64,000 bases of DNA from Bacteroidia bacterium (GTDB lineage Bacteria > Bacteroidota > Ignavibacteria > SZUA-365). This document shows positions 54,469 to 61,978 of this stretch, in pieces (positions within the stretch are counted from its first letter, which is position 1; each line of letters starts with the position of its first letter). Below the pieces are notes generated by a model. That model made no database searches, had not been told where the DNA came from, and saw only the letters and a list, made by a program, of their open reading frames with translations. The position numbers were made by a program, and so were the translations under genes. The stretch is taken from assembly GCA_027493955.1 (NCBI GenBank), contig JAOSJT010000001.1, positions 4,264,552-4,328,551 on the forward strand, in the 5' to 3' direction.

Positions 54469-56453
54469 CGGGGCGCCTCATCGCCGGCATCGTCCGGCAT
54501 ATCGGTGTCGAAGGGGTTTTCATCACTGTCGTCTGTATCGTCGCGTCGTTCGTTCGTGTCGTCGTCCGGGAAATCCTCAAAGGTCTCGAAGGCGTCCTCA
54601 TCCGCAGGCGATTCGCCCTCCGGAATTTCGTCCGAAGCATCGAACCCTGTTTCGTCAAATTCCGGAAGATTGCTCTCGATTTCCCTGAGGAAATCGTCCT
54701 CCGACGCAAAACCGACGGGATCCGCATCGAGTGACTCATCGTCGCTCGCCGTAAGGTCCTCATCGGTTTCCTCATCCTCTGCTTCCTGCTCGTCAGCGAA
54801 GGCAACATCTTCCTCATCGTCCGAGTCGTCATCCTCTTCGTCCTGCTCGTCGTCCGAGTGTTCGTCTTCCTCTTCCAGCTCGTCAACGAACTCTTCGTCA
54901 TTGTCCGGCTCATCGTCCGAGTCGTCATCCTCTTCGTCCTGCTCGTCGTCCGAGTCTTCGTCTTCTTCATCCAGCTCGTCAACGAACTCTTCGTCATCGT
55001 CCGGCTCATCGTCCGAGTCGTCATCCTCTTCGTCCTGCTCGTCGTCCGAGTCTTCGTCTTCTTCATCCTGCTCGTCAACGAACTCTTCGTCATCGTCCTG
55101 CTCGTCGTCCGAGTCGTCATCCTCTTCGTCCTGCTCGTCGTCCGACTCTTCGTCTTCTTCATCCGACTCATTGTCCGGGGCGTGATTCTCTGCATCCGCT
55201 TCGTCATCGAAGTCTTCGTTTTCCTCATCATTCGACTCGTCGCCGACGGCTGCAGGTCCGGTCGCTGCGAAATCTTGTCCGATGCTCTCTTCTTCCTCCA
55301 CCCAGACGGGCAGATCCTGTTCGATCTCACGGACATCGTCGGGGAGGTCGTCGGGGCCGGAAGAGGCGGTATCCGTCGGCAGCACATCGTCCGAATCCAC
55401 ATCGAGCATGACGCGAAGATTCGACGCCTCGTTTTCCCGGTTATCGGAGGATTCAGTATCGTCGGCGTCCCCTCCTTCTTCCGTGTCACTGCGCAGCCGG
55501 GCCGTGTCGAAGAGGCGCTCGAGATCCTGTGAGGACATTTTCGTCAGATTCATGGCCTGACCGGGATCCATTTCATCGATGGGATTGACGGCCAGCTCGT
55601 CTTCGGCGGAGAGCAGATCTTCGATCTCGCGCGGTTTTGGCAGGTCGCTGATGCTGCTGAGTCCGAAGTGCTTGAGAAAATTCTTTGTCGTGCCGTAGAG
55701 CAGCGGACGGCCGGGGCTGTCTTCACGGCCGACGATGGAAATGAGATTGCGTTCGAGCAGGGATTTCACGACATATTCGGCGTTGACGCCGCGAATGCCC
55801 TCGATGGCCGGCTTGCTGATCGGCTGTTTGAAGGCGATAATGGCGAGCGTCTCCAGCGCGGATTGCGTCAGGCGACGCCGCGAACGTTCGGCGAACAGCC
55901 GTCCGACCCAGGCGCCGTACTCTCCGGTAGTTTGAAACGCGAAGCCGCCGGATACCTCGATAATGCGGAACGCGCGTCCGGCTTCCTCGAACTCGCTGTT
56001 GAGCGTGTCGATGCATCGTTTCACGCGGGTGATGGTGAGACGGATGCCGCGGCGCCGCTTACCCGGACCTGCCTCCTCATCGCTTTCGTCCTGTTGGTCG
56101 GGCGCCAGCAATTCCTTGATCTGCTTGAACGTCAGCGGTTCGTCGGAGGCAAATATCAATGCTTCGAGAATGCCGCGCAGCTCGTCGTCGTCCGCCGGAT
56201 CGACGGGTTCGTCCTCGCCGGCCGCATCTTCATCGGGGGCTTCCGAGGCGGCGGGGGCGCCTTCCTCGGTGCCGGGGGCGGAAGCGGCCTGACCGTCGCC
56301 TGCTTCGGGCCGCTCGTCGCTCTCCGCGGGGCGGTCCAAAGCGGAAGCGGTATCGTCGCGCATCCCGGACTGCTCGTTCATCGTTTCGCTGTCTGTCGCC
56401 ATGTCGTCGCCGTCACGCTCCTCAATCGGAGTGGCTGTCGGGTTGTTCTGCAT
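54465..56453 (-). CDS. scpB: Segregation and condensation protein B with acidic repeat tail
   Basis: 662 residues, against about 200 for typical ScpB. An acidic N-terminal 90 residues precede the paired winged-helix core (about 92-290: ELRGILEALIFASDEPLTFK; LAIIAFKQPISKPAIEGIRG; GRPLLYGTTKNFLKHFG). From residue 320 the protein is a very acidic tail, including four 32-residue repeats, and ends DDAGDEAPR. With ScpA and SMC it forms the chromosome-condensing complex. It overlaps scpA by 32 bases and the RluB-type gene by ATGA. ATG 56402 is an alternative start. Confidence 0.92.
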   Translation of the reverse strand: MQNNPTATPIEERDGDDMATDSETMNEQSGMRDDTASALDRPAESDERPEAGDGQAASAPGTEEGAPAASEAPDEDAAGEDEPVDPADDDELRGILEALIFASDEPLTFKQIKELLAPDQQDESDEEAGPGKRRRGIRLTITRVKRCIDTLNSEFEEAGRAFRIIEVSGGFAFQTTGEYGAWVGRLFAERSRRRLTQSALETLAIIAFKQPISKPAIEGIRGVNAEYVVKSLLERNLISIVGREDSPGRPLLYGTTKNFLKHFGLSSISDLPKPREIEDLLSAEDELAVNPIDEMDPGQAMNLTKMSSQDLERLFDTARLRSDTEEGGDADDTESSDNRENEASNLRVMLDVDSDDVLPTDTASSGPDDLPDDVREIEQDLPVWVEEEESIGQDFAATGPAAVGDESNDEENEDFDDEADAENHAPDNESDEEDEESDDEQDEEDDDSDDEQDDDEEFVDEQDEEDEDSDDEQDEEDDDSDDEPDDDEEFVDELDEEDEDSDDEQDEEDDDSDDEPDNDEEFVDELEEEDEHSDDEQDEEDDDSDDEEDVAFADEQEAEDEETDEDLTASDDESLDADPVGFASEDDFLREIESNLPEFDETGFDASDEIPEGESPADEDAFETFEDFPDDDTNERRDDTDDSDENPFDTDMPDDAGDEAPR
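54780..55163 (-). repeat. Four in-frame 96-bp acidic repeats in scpB
   Basis: Units start at 55163, 55067, 54971 and 54875 (minus), each coding 32 residues such as DEEDEDSDDEQDEEDDDSDD then EPDDDEEFVDEL. Ser residues sit in acidic DSDDE contexts, resembling casein-kinase-like sites, although no bacterial kinase is implied. Confidence 0.93.
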
Positions 56454-57207
56454 CGGGAGTAACCTGCTGCGTCTCTTCTTCTGTCTCGTTATAAAATATT
56501 TCTATGTCGTTGAACTGCGCGTGAATTTCCACGCGAATGCGCCGCGCCCGAATCAGTTCGAGCAGGGCGATGAAGGTCACGACAACCTGAATCTTCTCTG
56601 TCATTTCGCGCATGACTTCGAGGAAGTTGTAGCGATTGCGTTCGCCGAAGCGTTTCATGAGCCAGCCACCCTGCTCCTCGATGGACCATGGAATATTGCG
56701 GACTTCATGCACCGTTTTGACCGGGATGCTCGTCATGGCCTTCTGGAAGGCCCTGATGAGGTGATACATGGTCACATCTTCCAGGACGTCCTCATCCTCG
56801 CTGACCGGCGCTTTTTTCACGTCGAATTTGAACAGCGAACGGAAATAGCGTTCGCGCTGTTCGAGCTCGAGTTTCTGCAGCTCCATGGCGCTTTCTTTAT
56901 AGCGCTTGTATTCCAGGAGGCGCTGCGTCAGCTCGGCGCGAGGATCGATTTCCTCCTCGCCCTCCTCGACCGCGATGCGGGGCAGGAGCATACGGGCCTT
57001 GATCTGCATGAGCGTCGCCGCCATGACGATGAACTCGCCTGCGAGTTCGAGATCCAGCATTTGCATGACGCGGATATAGGAGAGGAATTCCTGCGTGATG
57101 TAGGCGATGGGGATGTTGTAGATGTCCAGCTCGTCGCGCTTGATAAAAAACAGCAGCAGGTCGAGCGGACCTTCGAAATCCGGTATTCTGATTTTGAATT
57201 CCGCCAC
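56422..57207 (-). CDS. scpA: Segregation and condensation protein A
   Basis: 261 residues. Kleisin bridging SMC heads. N-terminus FKIRIPDFEGPLDLLLFFIK is diagnostic; helix LDLELAGEFIVMAATLMQIKA; C-terminal winged helix near 200-250. The gene runs 32 bases into scpB. It begins 2 bases after the trpS stop, so trpS, scpA, scpB and the RluB-type gene form one minus-strand operon. Confidence 0.95.
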   Translation of the reverse strand: MAEFKIRIPDFEGPLDLLLFFIKRDELDIYNIPIAYITQEFLSYIRVMQMLDLELAGEFIVMAATLMQIKARMLLPRIAVEEGEEEIDPRAELTQRLLEYKRYKESAMELQKLELEQRERYFRSLFKFDVKKAPVSEDEDVLEDVTMYHLIRAFQKAMTSIPVKTVHEVRNIPWSIEEQGGWLMKRFGERNRYNFLEVMREMTEKIQVVVTFIALLELIRARRIRVEIHAQFNDIEIFYNETEEETQQVTPDAEQPDSHSD

Positions 57208-57209
57208 GG

Positions 57210-58202
57210 TCAGCCCAGCTTCATGGCGTCTCGTACGGCGCGCATCGTTTCCGACGCCACAGCGCGTGCGCGCGTTTCGCCGTCACGGAGGATGTCCAGC
57301 ACCAGCGAGGGATCCGATTCATAGGGTTTGCGGCGTTCGATATGCGGTGCGAGAAACTCGTCTATGCGCGCGGCGCAGCGCTTTTTGCAGTCCACACAGC
57401 CCAGGGCGCCCGATTCGCAGCCGGAGCGGATTTCCGGAACTTCAGCGGGATTGAATTTTTCATGATACGTGAACACCAGGCAGACGTCCGGTCTGCCGGG
57501 ATCGTTGCGACGGATCTTCTGCGTGTCCGTGGGGGCTTTGCGCAGTTTTTCCCACACCTCTTCCGGCGAATCCTGCAGCAGCAAAGTGTTGCCCGCGGAT
57601 TTCGACATCTTCCTGTCCTTGCCGTCCAGGCCCGGCAGGCGGCTGAATTTGGTGACCTTATGGCTGGGCTCCGGAAACACCTCGCCGTATTGGGCATTGA
57701 ATTTTCGGGCGATTTCGCGGGTGATTTCCACATGTGAGAGCTGATCCTCGCCGACGGGCACGAGATCGGCCCTGTAGAGCAGGATGTCCGCCGCCTGCAG
57801 AACCGGGTAGCCCAGATGTCCGTAGGTCACATTTTCGATTTCCAGATCACGCACCTGCTCTTTGATGGACGGATTGCGCTCGAGGCGGTTTTTCGTGATC
57901 AGCATCGAGAAAATCAGATGCAGCTCGGTATGCTCCTTGACCTGCGACTGACGGAAAATCGGGCTCCGCGACGGATCGATACCGCCGGCCAGCCAGTCGA
58001 TGACCATATCTATCGTGTCCTGCGCGATGCCGTCTGTGTCCAGGGACGTGGTGAGTACGTGATAATCCGCCACCAGGTGGTAGTTGTTGTACATCCCCTG
58101 CAGCTCGACCCAATTTTCCAGGGCTCCGGCCCAGTGACCCAGATGCAGCTTTCCCGTCGGCCGCATGCCGCTGAGAATCGTATTCCTTTGTATGTCCGTC
58201 AT
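57210..58202 (-). CDS. trpS: Tryptophanyl-tRNA synthetase
   Basis: 330 residues. Class I synthetase: HIGH-like KLHLGHWAG near residue 18-25 and KMSKS as RKMSKSAGN. TILSGMRPTGKLHLGH and FRQSQVKEHTELHLIFS are TrpS features; length typical. First gene of the trpS-scpA-scpB-rluB run. Confidence 0.97.
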   Translation of the reverse strand: MTDIQRNTILSGMRPTGKLHLGHWAGALENWVELQGMYNNYHLVADYHVLTTSLDTDGIAQDTIDMVIDWLAGGIDPSRSPIFRQSQVKEHTELHLIFSMLITKNRLERNPSIKEQVRDLEIENVTYGHLGYPVLQAADILLYRADLVPVGEDQLSHVEITREIARKFNAQYGEVFPEPSHKVTKFSRLPGLDGKDRKMSKSAGNTLLLQDSPEEVWEKLRKAPTDTQKIRRNDPGRPDVCLVFTYHEKFNPAEVPEIRSGCESGALGCVDCKKRCAARIDEFLAPHIERRKPYESDPSLVLDILRDGETRARAVASETMRAVRDAMKLG

Positions 58203-58331
58203 GTCGTAATAACCGGTATGGCATTGAACAGACTATAAAGATACGCACGCGGGGCTATGCGAGGAAAGCGGACGGAGAAAGGTCTGTTCTTGCACGGCGG
58301 AAATCTGTGCCACACCTTCGCGGCGGAGGGG

Positions 58332-58570
58332 AGGGAGCAGGGAGCAGGGAGCAGAGAGCAGAGAGCAGAGAGCAGAGAGCAGAGAGCAGAGAGCAGAGAG
58401 CAGAGAGCAGAGAGCAGAGAGCAGAGAGCAGAGAGCAGAGAGCAGAGAGCAGAGAGCAGAGAGCAGAGAGCAGAGAGCAGAGAGCAGAGAGCAGAGAGCA
58501 GAGAGCAGAGAGCAGAGAGCAGAGAGCAGAGAGCAGAGAGCAGAGAGCAGAGAGCAGAGAGCAGAGAGCA
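58332..58570. repeat. 7-bp GAGCAGA tandem array (left arm of foldback locus F)
   Basis: Starts after GGAGGGGAGG (58326-58335) with GGAGCAG units, then about 33 near-perfect heptamers GAGCAGA. It is 130 bases upstream of trpS (minus). All three frames on both strands stay open, giving spurious REQRAES/LLSALCS peptides. Confidence 0.95.
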
Positions 58571-58598
58571 AGGACCACGTCCGTACAAGCCGGGCGTA

Positions 58599-58634
58599 CG
58601 AGCAGCGCATACTACCCGCTGCTCGTTTCTTATT
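58599..58634 (+). terminator. Terminator-like hairpin right of the GAGCAGA array
   Basis: CGAGCAGCG (58599-58607) pairs perfectly with CGCTGCTCG (58617-58625), loop CATACTACC, then TTTCTTATT. It reads on plus, though no plus gene ends here, so it may terminate transcripts crossing the array or be part of the repeat element itself. Confidence 0.6.
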
Positions 58635-58659
58635 CCAGATTGCGCTTTTTCGCACATAC

Positions 58660-58832
58660 GTACTCTAAGCTCTCCGCTCTATGCTCTCCTACTCCTACGC
58701 CACAACCGATCATCGATATGTGCTGAATCTGTGCAATGGCTTCGGGGGCGGGCGCTCTCCGTACTCGTTTAGTCAATACTATTTCTGCGAATTCTGCTTT
58801 TTCTGCGAATTCTGCGTTCTGTGTTCCGCGTG
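58660..58832. repeat. Pyrimidine right arm of locus F
   Basis: CTCTAAGCTCTCCGCTCTAT then GCTCTCC (58662-58690) is a degenerate inverse of GAGAGCA. Further right, 58785-58835 carries TTCTGCGAATTCTGC units (TTTCTGCGAATTCTGC twice) like those at 36.7 kb. The array and these arms together bracket about 100-220 bases. Confidence 0.55.
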
Positions 58833-59318
58833 CTACGCCTGAAAAAGGTAAGGTCTCCAGGGATCCTCGATTGTATGCACGGACTGGAGGAGGAAGGAGA
58901 CATGCGAGGGACGGCGGGGCTTGCTGAGCAGCGTCATGCCCGTTTTTTCGAGAGGGCGGTTGCCTTTCTTGTTATTGCAACCGACGCAGGCGGTTATGAG
59001 GTTTTCCCAGGAGTCCATGCCGCCGCGCGAGCGGGGCGTGATATGATCCACGGTGAGTTGGGCGTTGCTGCTGCCGCAGTATTGGCAGCGATGTCCGTCG
59101 CGGCGGAGAATGTTCTTGCGCGACAACATGATGCTCTTGTACAGAACTCTGTGATACTTTCCGAGACGGATGATGCTGGGGAAGGGCCAGGTCGCGGACA
59201 CGCTGTGAATGCGCCGGTGCCGGTTTTCCTCTATCATTTCGGCCTTCTCCAGGTACAACAGGATCACCGCCTTTTGGACGCTGCAGATACTTACAGGTTC
59301 GTAGCTCTGATTCAACAC
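58833..59318 (-). CDS. HNH endonuclease
   Basis: 161 residues. HNH site: CQYC zinc pair, LTVDHITPRSRGGMDSWENL (catalytic His, Asn) and CVGCNNKKGNR. N-terminal 60 residues form a family-typical domain (MLNQSYEPVSICSVQKAVIL, as in many stand-alone HNH proteins of unknown role). Could be a restriction-like, repair or homing nuclease. Not part of a visible phage or intron. Position beside a repeat array may be coincidental. Confidence 0.9.
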   Translation of the reverse strand: MLNQSYEPVSICSVQKAVILLYLEKAEMIEENRHRRIHSVSATWPFPSIIRLGKYHRVLYKSIMLSRKNILRRDGHRCQYCGSSNAQLTVDHITPRSRGGMDSWENLITACVGCNNKKGNRPLEKTGMTLLSKPRRPSHVSFLLQSVHTIEDPWRPYLFQA

Positions 59319-59649
59319 GAGTACGCGTCCGCTTAAGGCAGTACCGGGTTTCGCAGGTTCTTCGAAGACGTCCTCCGTGTGTTATCCAAAAAAAATAGGG
59401 GACATATTCGACAAATCCAATGCAATTCCCGTTCGCCCCCGGGTGCGTTGAACTACGCCATGCCGTGCCTCCGAGGGAGTTGCCTCATCGCGACAGCAGC
59501 GTCTTTCAGCACGGCAGCCGCGCGCCCGTACGCTCCGGGTTTCGTGTGAACTGGTCGCCCTGCTGTGTGGGGAAGAAAATTGTCGAGAAATTTCGGGAGG
59601 TTCCGTATGCGTCTTTCGGATCTCGTGGTAATTCGCGATTTTACGCGCA
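59319..59649. other. Intergenic region between divergent HNH and flippase genes
   Basis: Contains both promoters. A run of eight A and ATAGGGG is at 59389-59403. I see no repeats of the foldback type, no gene and no hairpin with a clear T-run. Short open frames look random. Confidence 0.4.
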
Positions 59650-61131
59650 ATGCGTGCACTGCTGAAGAAGCTCACAACCGACTCGGCCATTTACGGGGTC
59701 AGCAATATCCTCGGGAGGTTCATTACCTTTCTGCTGGTCCCGTTCTACACGCACATGCTGCCGCAAGGGGATTACGGCATCGTCATCGTCGTGTACGCGT
59801 ACATCGCGTTTCTGAACGGCATCTTCACCTTCGGACTGGAACCTGCGTATATGCGTTTCGTGGCCGAAGCGGGGAGCGCGGACCGATCGCGTGTGTTCAG
59901 CGCCGCGTTCTGGTTCATTCTTGTCGCGGGAGCGGTGCTGGCGATTCCGATATTGTCGTTTTCCTCGTCCATTCAACCCTGGTTGGGAATTCGCCCGGAG
60001 TGGGCCGAGATTCTGCCGCTCTCCCTTGCCATGGTGCTGCTCGACGCCGTCTGCGCCATACCTTTCGCGGCGCTGCGCATGGAAAACCGTCCGCGCAGCT
60101 TCGCGGGCATACGGTTGTTTTCCATCGTCCTGAACGTGGGACTGAATTTCCTGCTCATCGCCGTTTGGAAATGGTCCGTCGTTGCCGTGTTCATTTCCGG
60201 CGCGGTATCCTCGGCGTCCTGTCTGCTTCTGCTTCTTCCGACGCTACGGGGACGCTTGCGCTTTTCCGTCGACCGGGCGCTGCTGCGCCGCCTGCTCGTG
60301 TACGGCTTGCCCACCATGCCGGGTGCCATATCCATCATGCTGATCGAGATCATAGACAAACCCATCATGCTGCTGTTGACCGATGCGGCCACGGTCGGAT
60401 TGTACGGCGCGAATTACAAGCTCGGGATATTCATGATGCTCGTGGTGAGCGTCTTTCGTTACGCCTGGCAGCCCTTCTATCTGCAGCTCGCTTCCGATCC
60501 GGGTGCCAAGGCACTGTTCTCCCGCGTCATGACGTATTTCGTGCTCATAGGATCCGTCATCGTCCTGCTGCTCTCGCTGTTCATCGGCGAGCTCGTACAG
60601 ATACCGCTTCCGCGCGGACGCACGCTCATTCCGGCGGAGTATTGGAGCGGACTGGGCATAGTCCCGATCATTCTCTTCAGCTATCTGTTCGCGGGAATGG
60701 ATCAAATTTTGAGCGCCGGCATCTATATACAGAAGCGGACAATGATCGTGCTGTACGCGACGGCGTCGGGAGCGCTGGTGAACATCGTCGCGAATTTCCT
60801 TCTGATTCCGGTGTTCGGCATCTACGGTGCCGCGTTCGCCACGCTCGCCGCGTATTTCACGCTCGCCGCCGTGTACTGGGTGGCCGGAAGGAAAATTTAT
60901 CCCATCACCTGGGAGAACGCCCGCCTGCTGAAGCTCTTTGGCGCCCTCGCCGTACCTGCGCTGCTTTGGTATCTCGTTCCCATGGACGCAGTGCTGCCCA
61001 TGCTGCTCTGGAAAATCTTTCTTGTCGCGCTGTATGTTTCCACGCTCGCCGTCAGCGGCTTCTTTTCCAAAGAGGAACGAAACGCGTTGCAGGGACTCCT
61101 GCGCGGAGCCCGACGAAGCGAACGCATGTAG
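59650..61131 (+). CDS. Oligosaccharide/lipid-sugar flippase (Wzx/MATE-type)
   Basis: 493 residues with 12-14 hydrophobic segments; N-terminus SAIYGVSNILGRFITFLLVP is typical of polysaccharide biosynthesis flippases, with the motif YGIVIVVYAYIAFLNG. It carries lipid-linked sugars across the inner membrane. Start ATG 59650; no strong ribosome site. May serve the surface glycans made at 26-36 kb, though it is far from them. Confidence 0.9.
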   Translation: MRALLKKLTTDSAIYGVSNILGRFITFLLVPFYTHMLPQGDYGIVIVVYAYIAFLNGIFTFGLEPAYMRFVAEAGSADRSRVFSAAFWFILVAGAVLAIPILSFSSSIQPWLGIRPEWAEILPLSLAMVLLDAVCAIPFAALRMENRPRSFAGIRLFSIVLNVGLNFLLIAVWKWSVVAVFISGAVSSASCLLLLLPTLRGRLRFSVDRALLRRLLVYGLPTMPGAISIMLIEIIDKPIMLLLTDAATVGLYGANYKLGIFMMLVVSVFRYAWQPFYLQLASDPGAKALFSRVMTYFVLIGSVIVLLLSLFIGELVQIPLPRGRTLIPAEYWSGLGIVPIILFSYLFAGMDQILSAGIYIQKRTMIVLYATASGALVNIVANFLLIPVFGIYGAAFATLAAYFTLAAVYWVAGRKIYPITWENARLLKLFGALAVPALLWYLVPMDAVLPMLLWKIFLVALYVSTLAVSGFFSKEERNALQGLLRGARRSERM

Positions 61132-61391
61132 ACGTCGCGCTCTGTTCGTGCCTCTGCGATACCTTCCCATCCTCCTGGTTTTTGTCACTTGGCCCCTGAG
61201 CGGAGTCGAAGGGCTGCGCCTCTGCGATAGCTTCCACGCTGATGCGATCCGGGGCCAAATGGCGCATAACCGTTCGTCGACGCAAGATTAACCGACCCCG
61301 GCTGACTCGTGTGATATACGCCCCCACAGATACGTGAAAAAATTAGCGACTCAAGCCCACAGAAGAAAATAGAGAAATATTTCACGCGAAT
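61132..61391. repeat. Intergenic region with GCTCAGGGG/CGCAGAGG repeat (locus G)
   Basis: 61189-61212 reads GGCCCCTGAGCGGAGTCGAA then GGGC, the inverse of the CCCTTCGAC-GCTCAGGG segment at 36.6 and 47.4 kb, and is followed by TGCGCCTCTGCGAT; another CCTCTGCGATACCTTCCC is at 61152-61169. So the same composite repeat in the other orientation. No gene seen. Confidence 0.6.
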
Positions 61392-61420
61392 TTGCTTTCT
61401 TGATGTGCCTGAATTATATT
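61392..61420 (+). promoter_or_regulatory. Candidate promoter of the nuoE-type operon
   Basis: TTGCTT (61392-61397), a 17-base spacer and TATATT (61415-61420) inside the only A/T-rich part of this gap. 60 bases ahead of the start codon. Sigma-70-like; FCB-group promoters can differ. Confidence 0.45.
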
Positions 61421-61433
61421 GCATGGTGAGCAA

Positions 61434-61451
61434 TCGAGAAAATATTCTCGA
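61434..61451 (+). promoter_or_regulatory. Inverted repeat, possible operator or leader hairpin
   Basis: TCGAGAA (61434-61440), AATA, TTCTCGA (61445-61451): perfect 7-bp arms. It begins 13 bases after the candidate -10 box, so near +8, a common repressor position, and 30 bases before the start codon. Confidence 0.4.
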
Positions 61452-61480
61452 AATAATGTAGGAAACTTTAAGAGAGTATC

Positions 61481-61978
61481 ATGCAGACCCACGAAAACAC
61501 GCAGCACGTCTACGAGAAGTACCCGAAAGGGCAGCCATCGTGCCTTATCGACATGCTGCAGGATGTTCAGGAGCACTTCGGCTACTTGCCGGACATGGAA
61601 ATGCAAAAAGTGGCGCGTCATGTGGATATCCCCGTGTCACGCGTCTACGGCGTCGCAACCTTCTACAATCAATTCCGCTTTCAGCCGCTGGGCAAATACG
61701 TCATCAAAGTCTGCCGCGGCACCGCCTGCCACGTCAAGGGATCGCTGGACATTCTCCAGACGCTGGAGAACGAGCTTGGCATCAAAGCGGGGCAGACCAC
61801 AAAGGACCTCGGCTTTACCATCGAAACGGTCGCGTGCATCGGAGCATGCTCTATCGCCCCGGTGATCGCCGTCAATGAGGAATTCCACGGCGGACTCACC
61901 ACAAAATCGCTCGTCAAGCTGCTCTCGCAATACAGGAAAAAAGTCTCGGCCGAGGAGGTACATCATGAATGCGTATAG
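61481..61978 (+). CDS. NuoE-type [2Fe-2S] subunit
   Basis: 165 residues. N-terminal helices (PSCLIDMLQDVQEHFGYLP) and thioredoxin-fold [2Fe-2S] domain with ligands Cys in VCRGTACHVKGS (two) and VACIGACSIAP (two). Such subunits occur in NADH dehydrogenase (NuoE), in HydC/HndA of bifurcating hydrogenases and in formate dehydrogenases. AGAGAG precedes the ATG. Overlaps the next gene by 14 bases. Confidence 0.93.
   Translation: MQTHENTQHVYEKYPKGQPSCLIDMLQDVQEHFGYLPDMEMQKVARHVDIPVSRVYGVATFYNQFRFQPLGKYVIKVCRGTACHVKGSLDILQTLENELGIKAGQTTKDLGFTIETVACIGACSIAPVIAVNEEFHGGLTTKSLVKLLSQYRKKVSAEEVHHECV

Noticed and set aside
52210-54734. Antisense frames over the RluB repeats (Ala/Val/Leu-rich and Arg-rich proteins of 500-590 residues)
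   Set aside because: They stay open because the 138-bp repeat is a multiple of three; no start context or similarity, and the minus strand carries a known enzyme.
54398-55489. Arg/Thr/Met-rich, Ser-rich and Val/Phe-rich frames over the acidic ScpB tail
   Set aside because: Artefacts of GAC/GAG/GAT-rich repeats read in other frames.
8160-58570. CRISPR arrays
   Set aside because: Periods of 7-10 bases without spacers, no cas genes.
58199-58772. SALCSLL and REQRAES repeat ORFs on both strands
   Set aside because: Heptamer reading artefacts; all frames open at once.
58833-59318. HNH gene as part of a mobile intron or phage
   Set aside because: No integrase, capsid or intron structure nearby; only repeat arms next to it.
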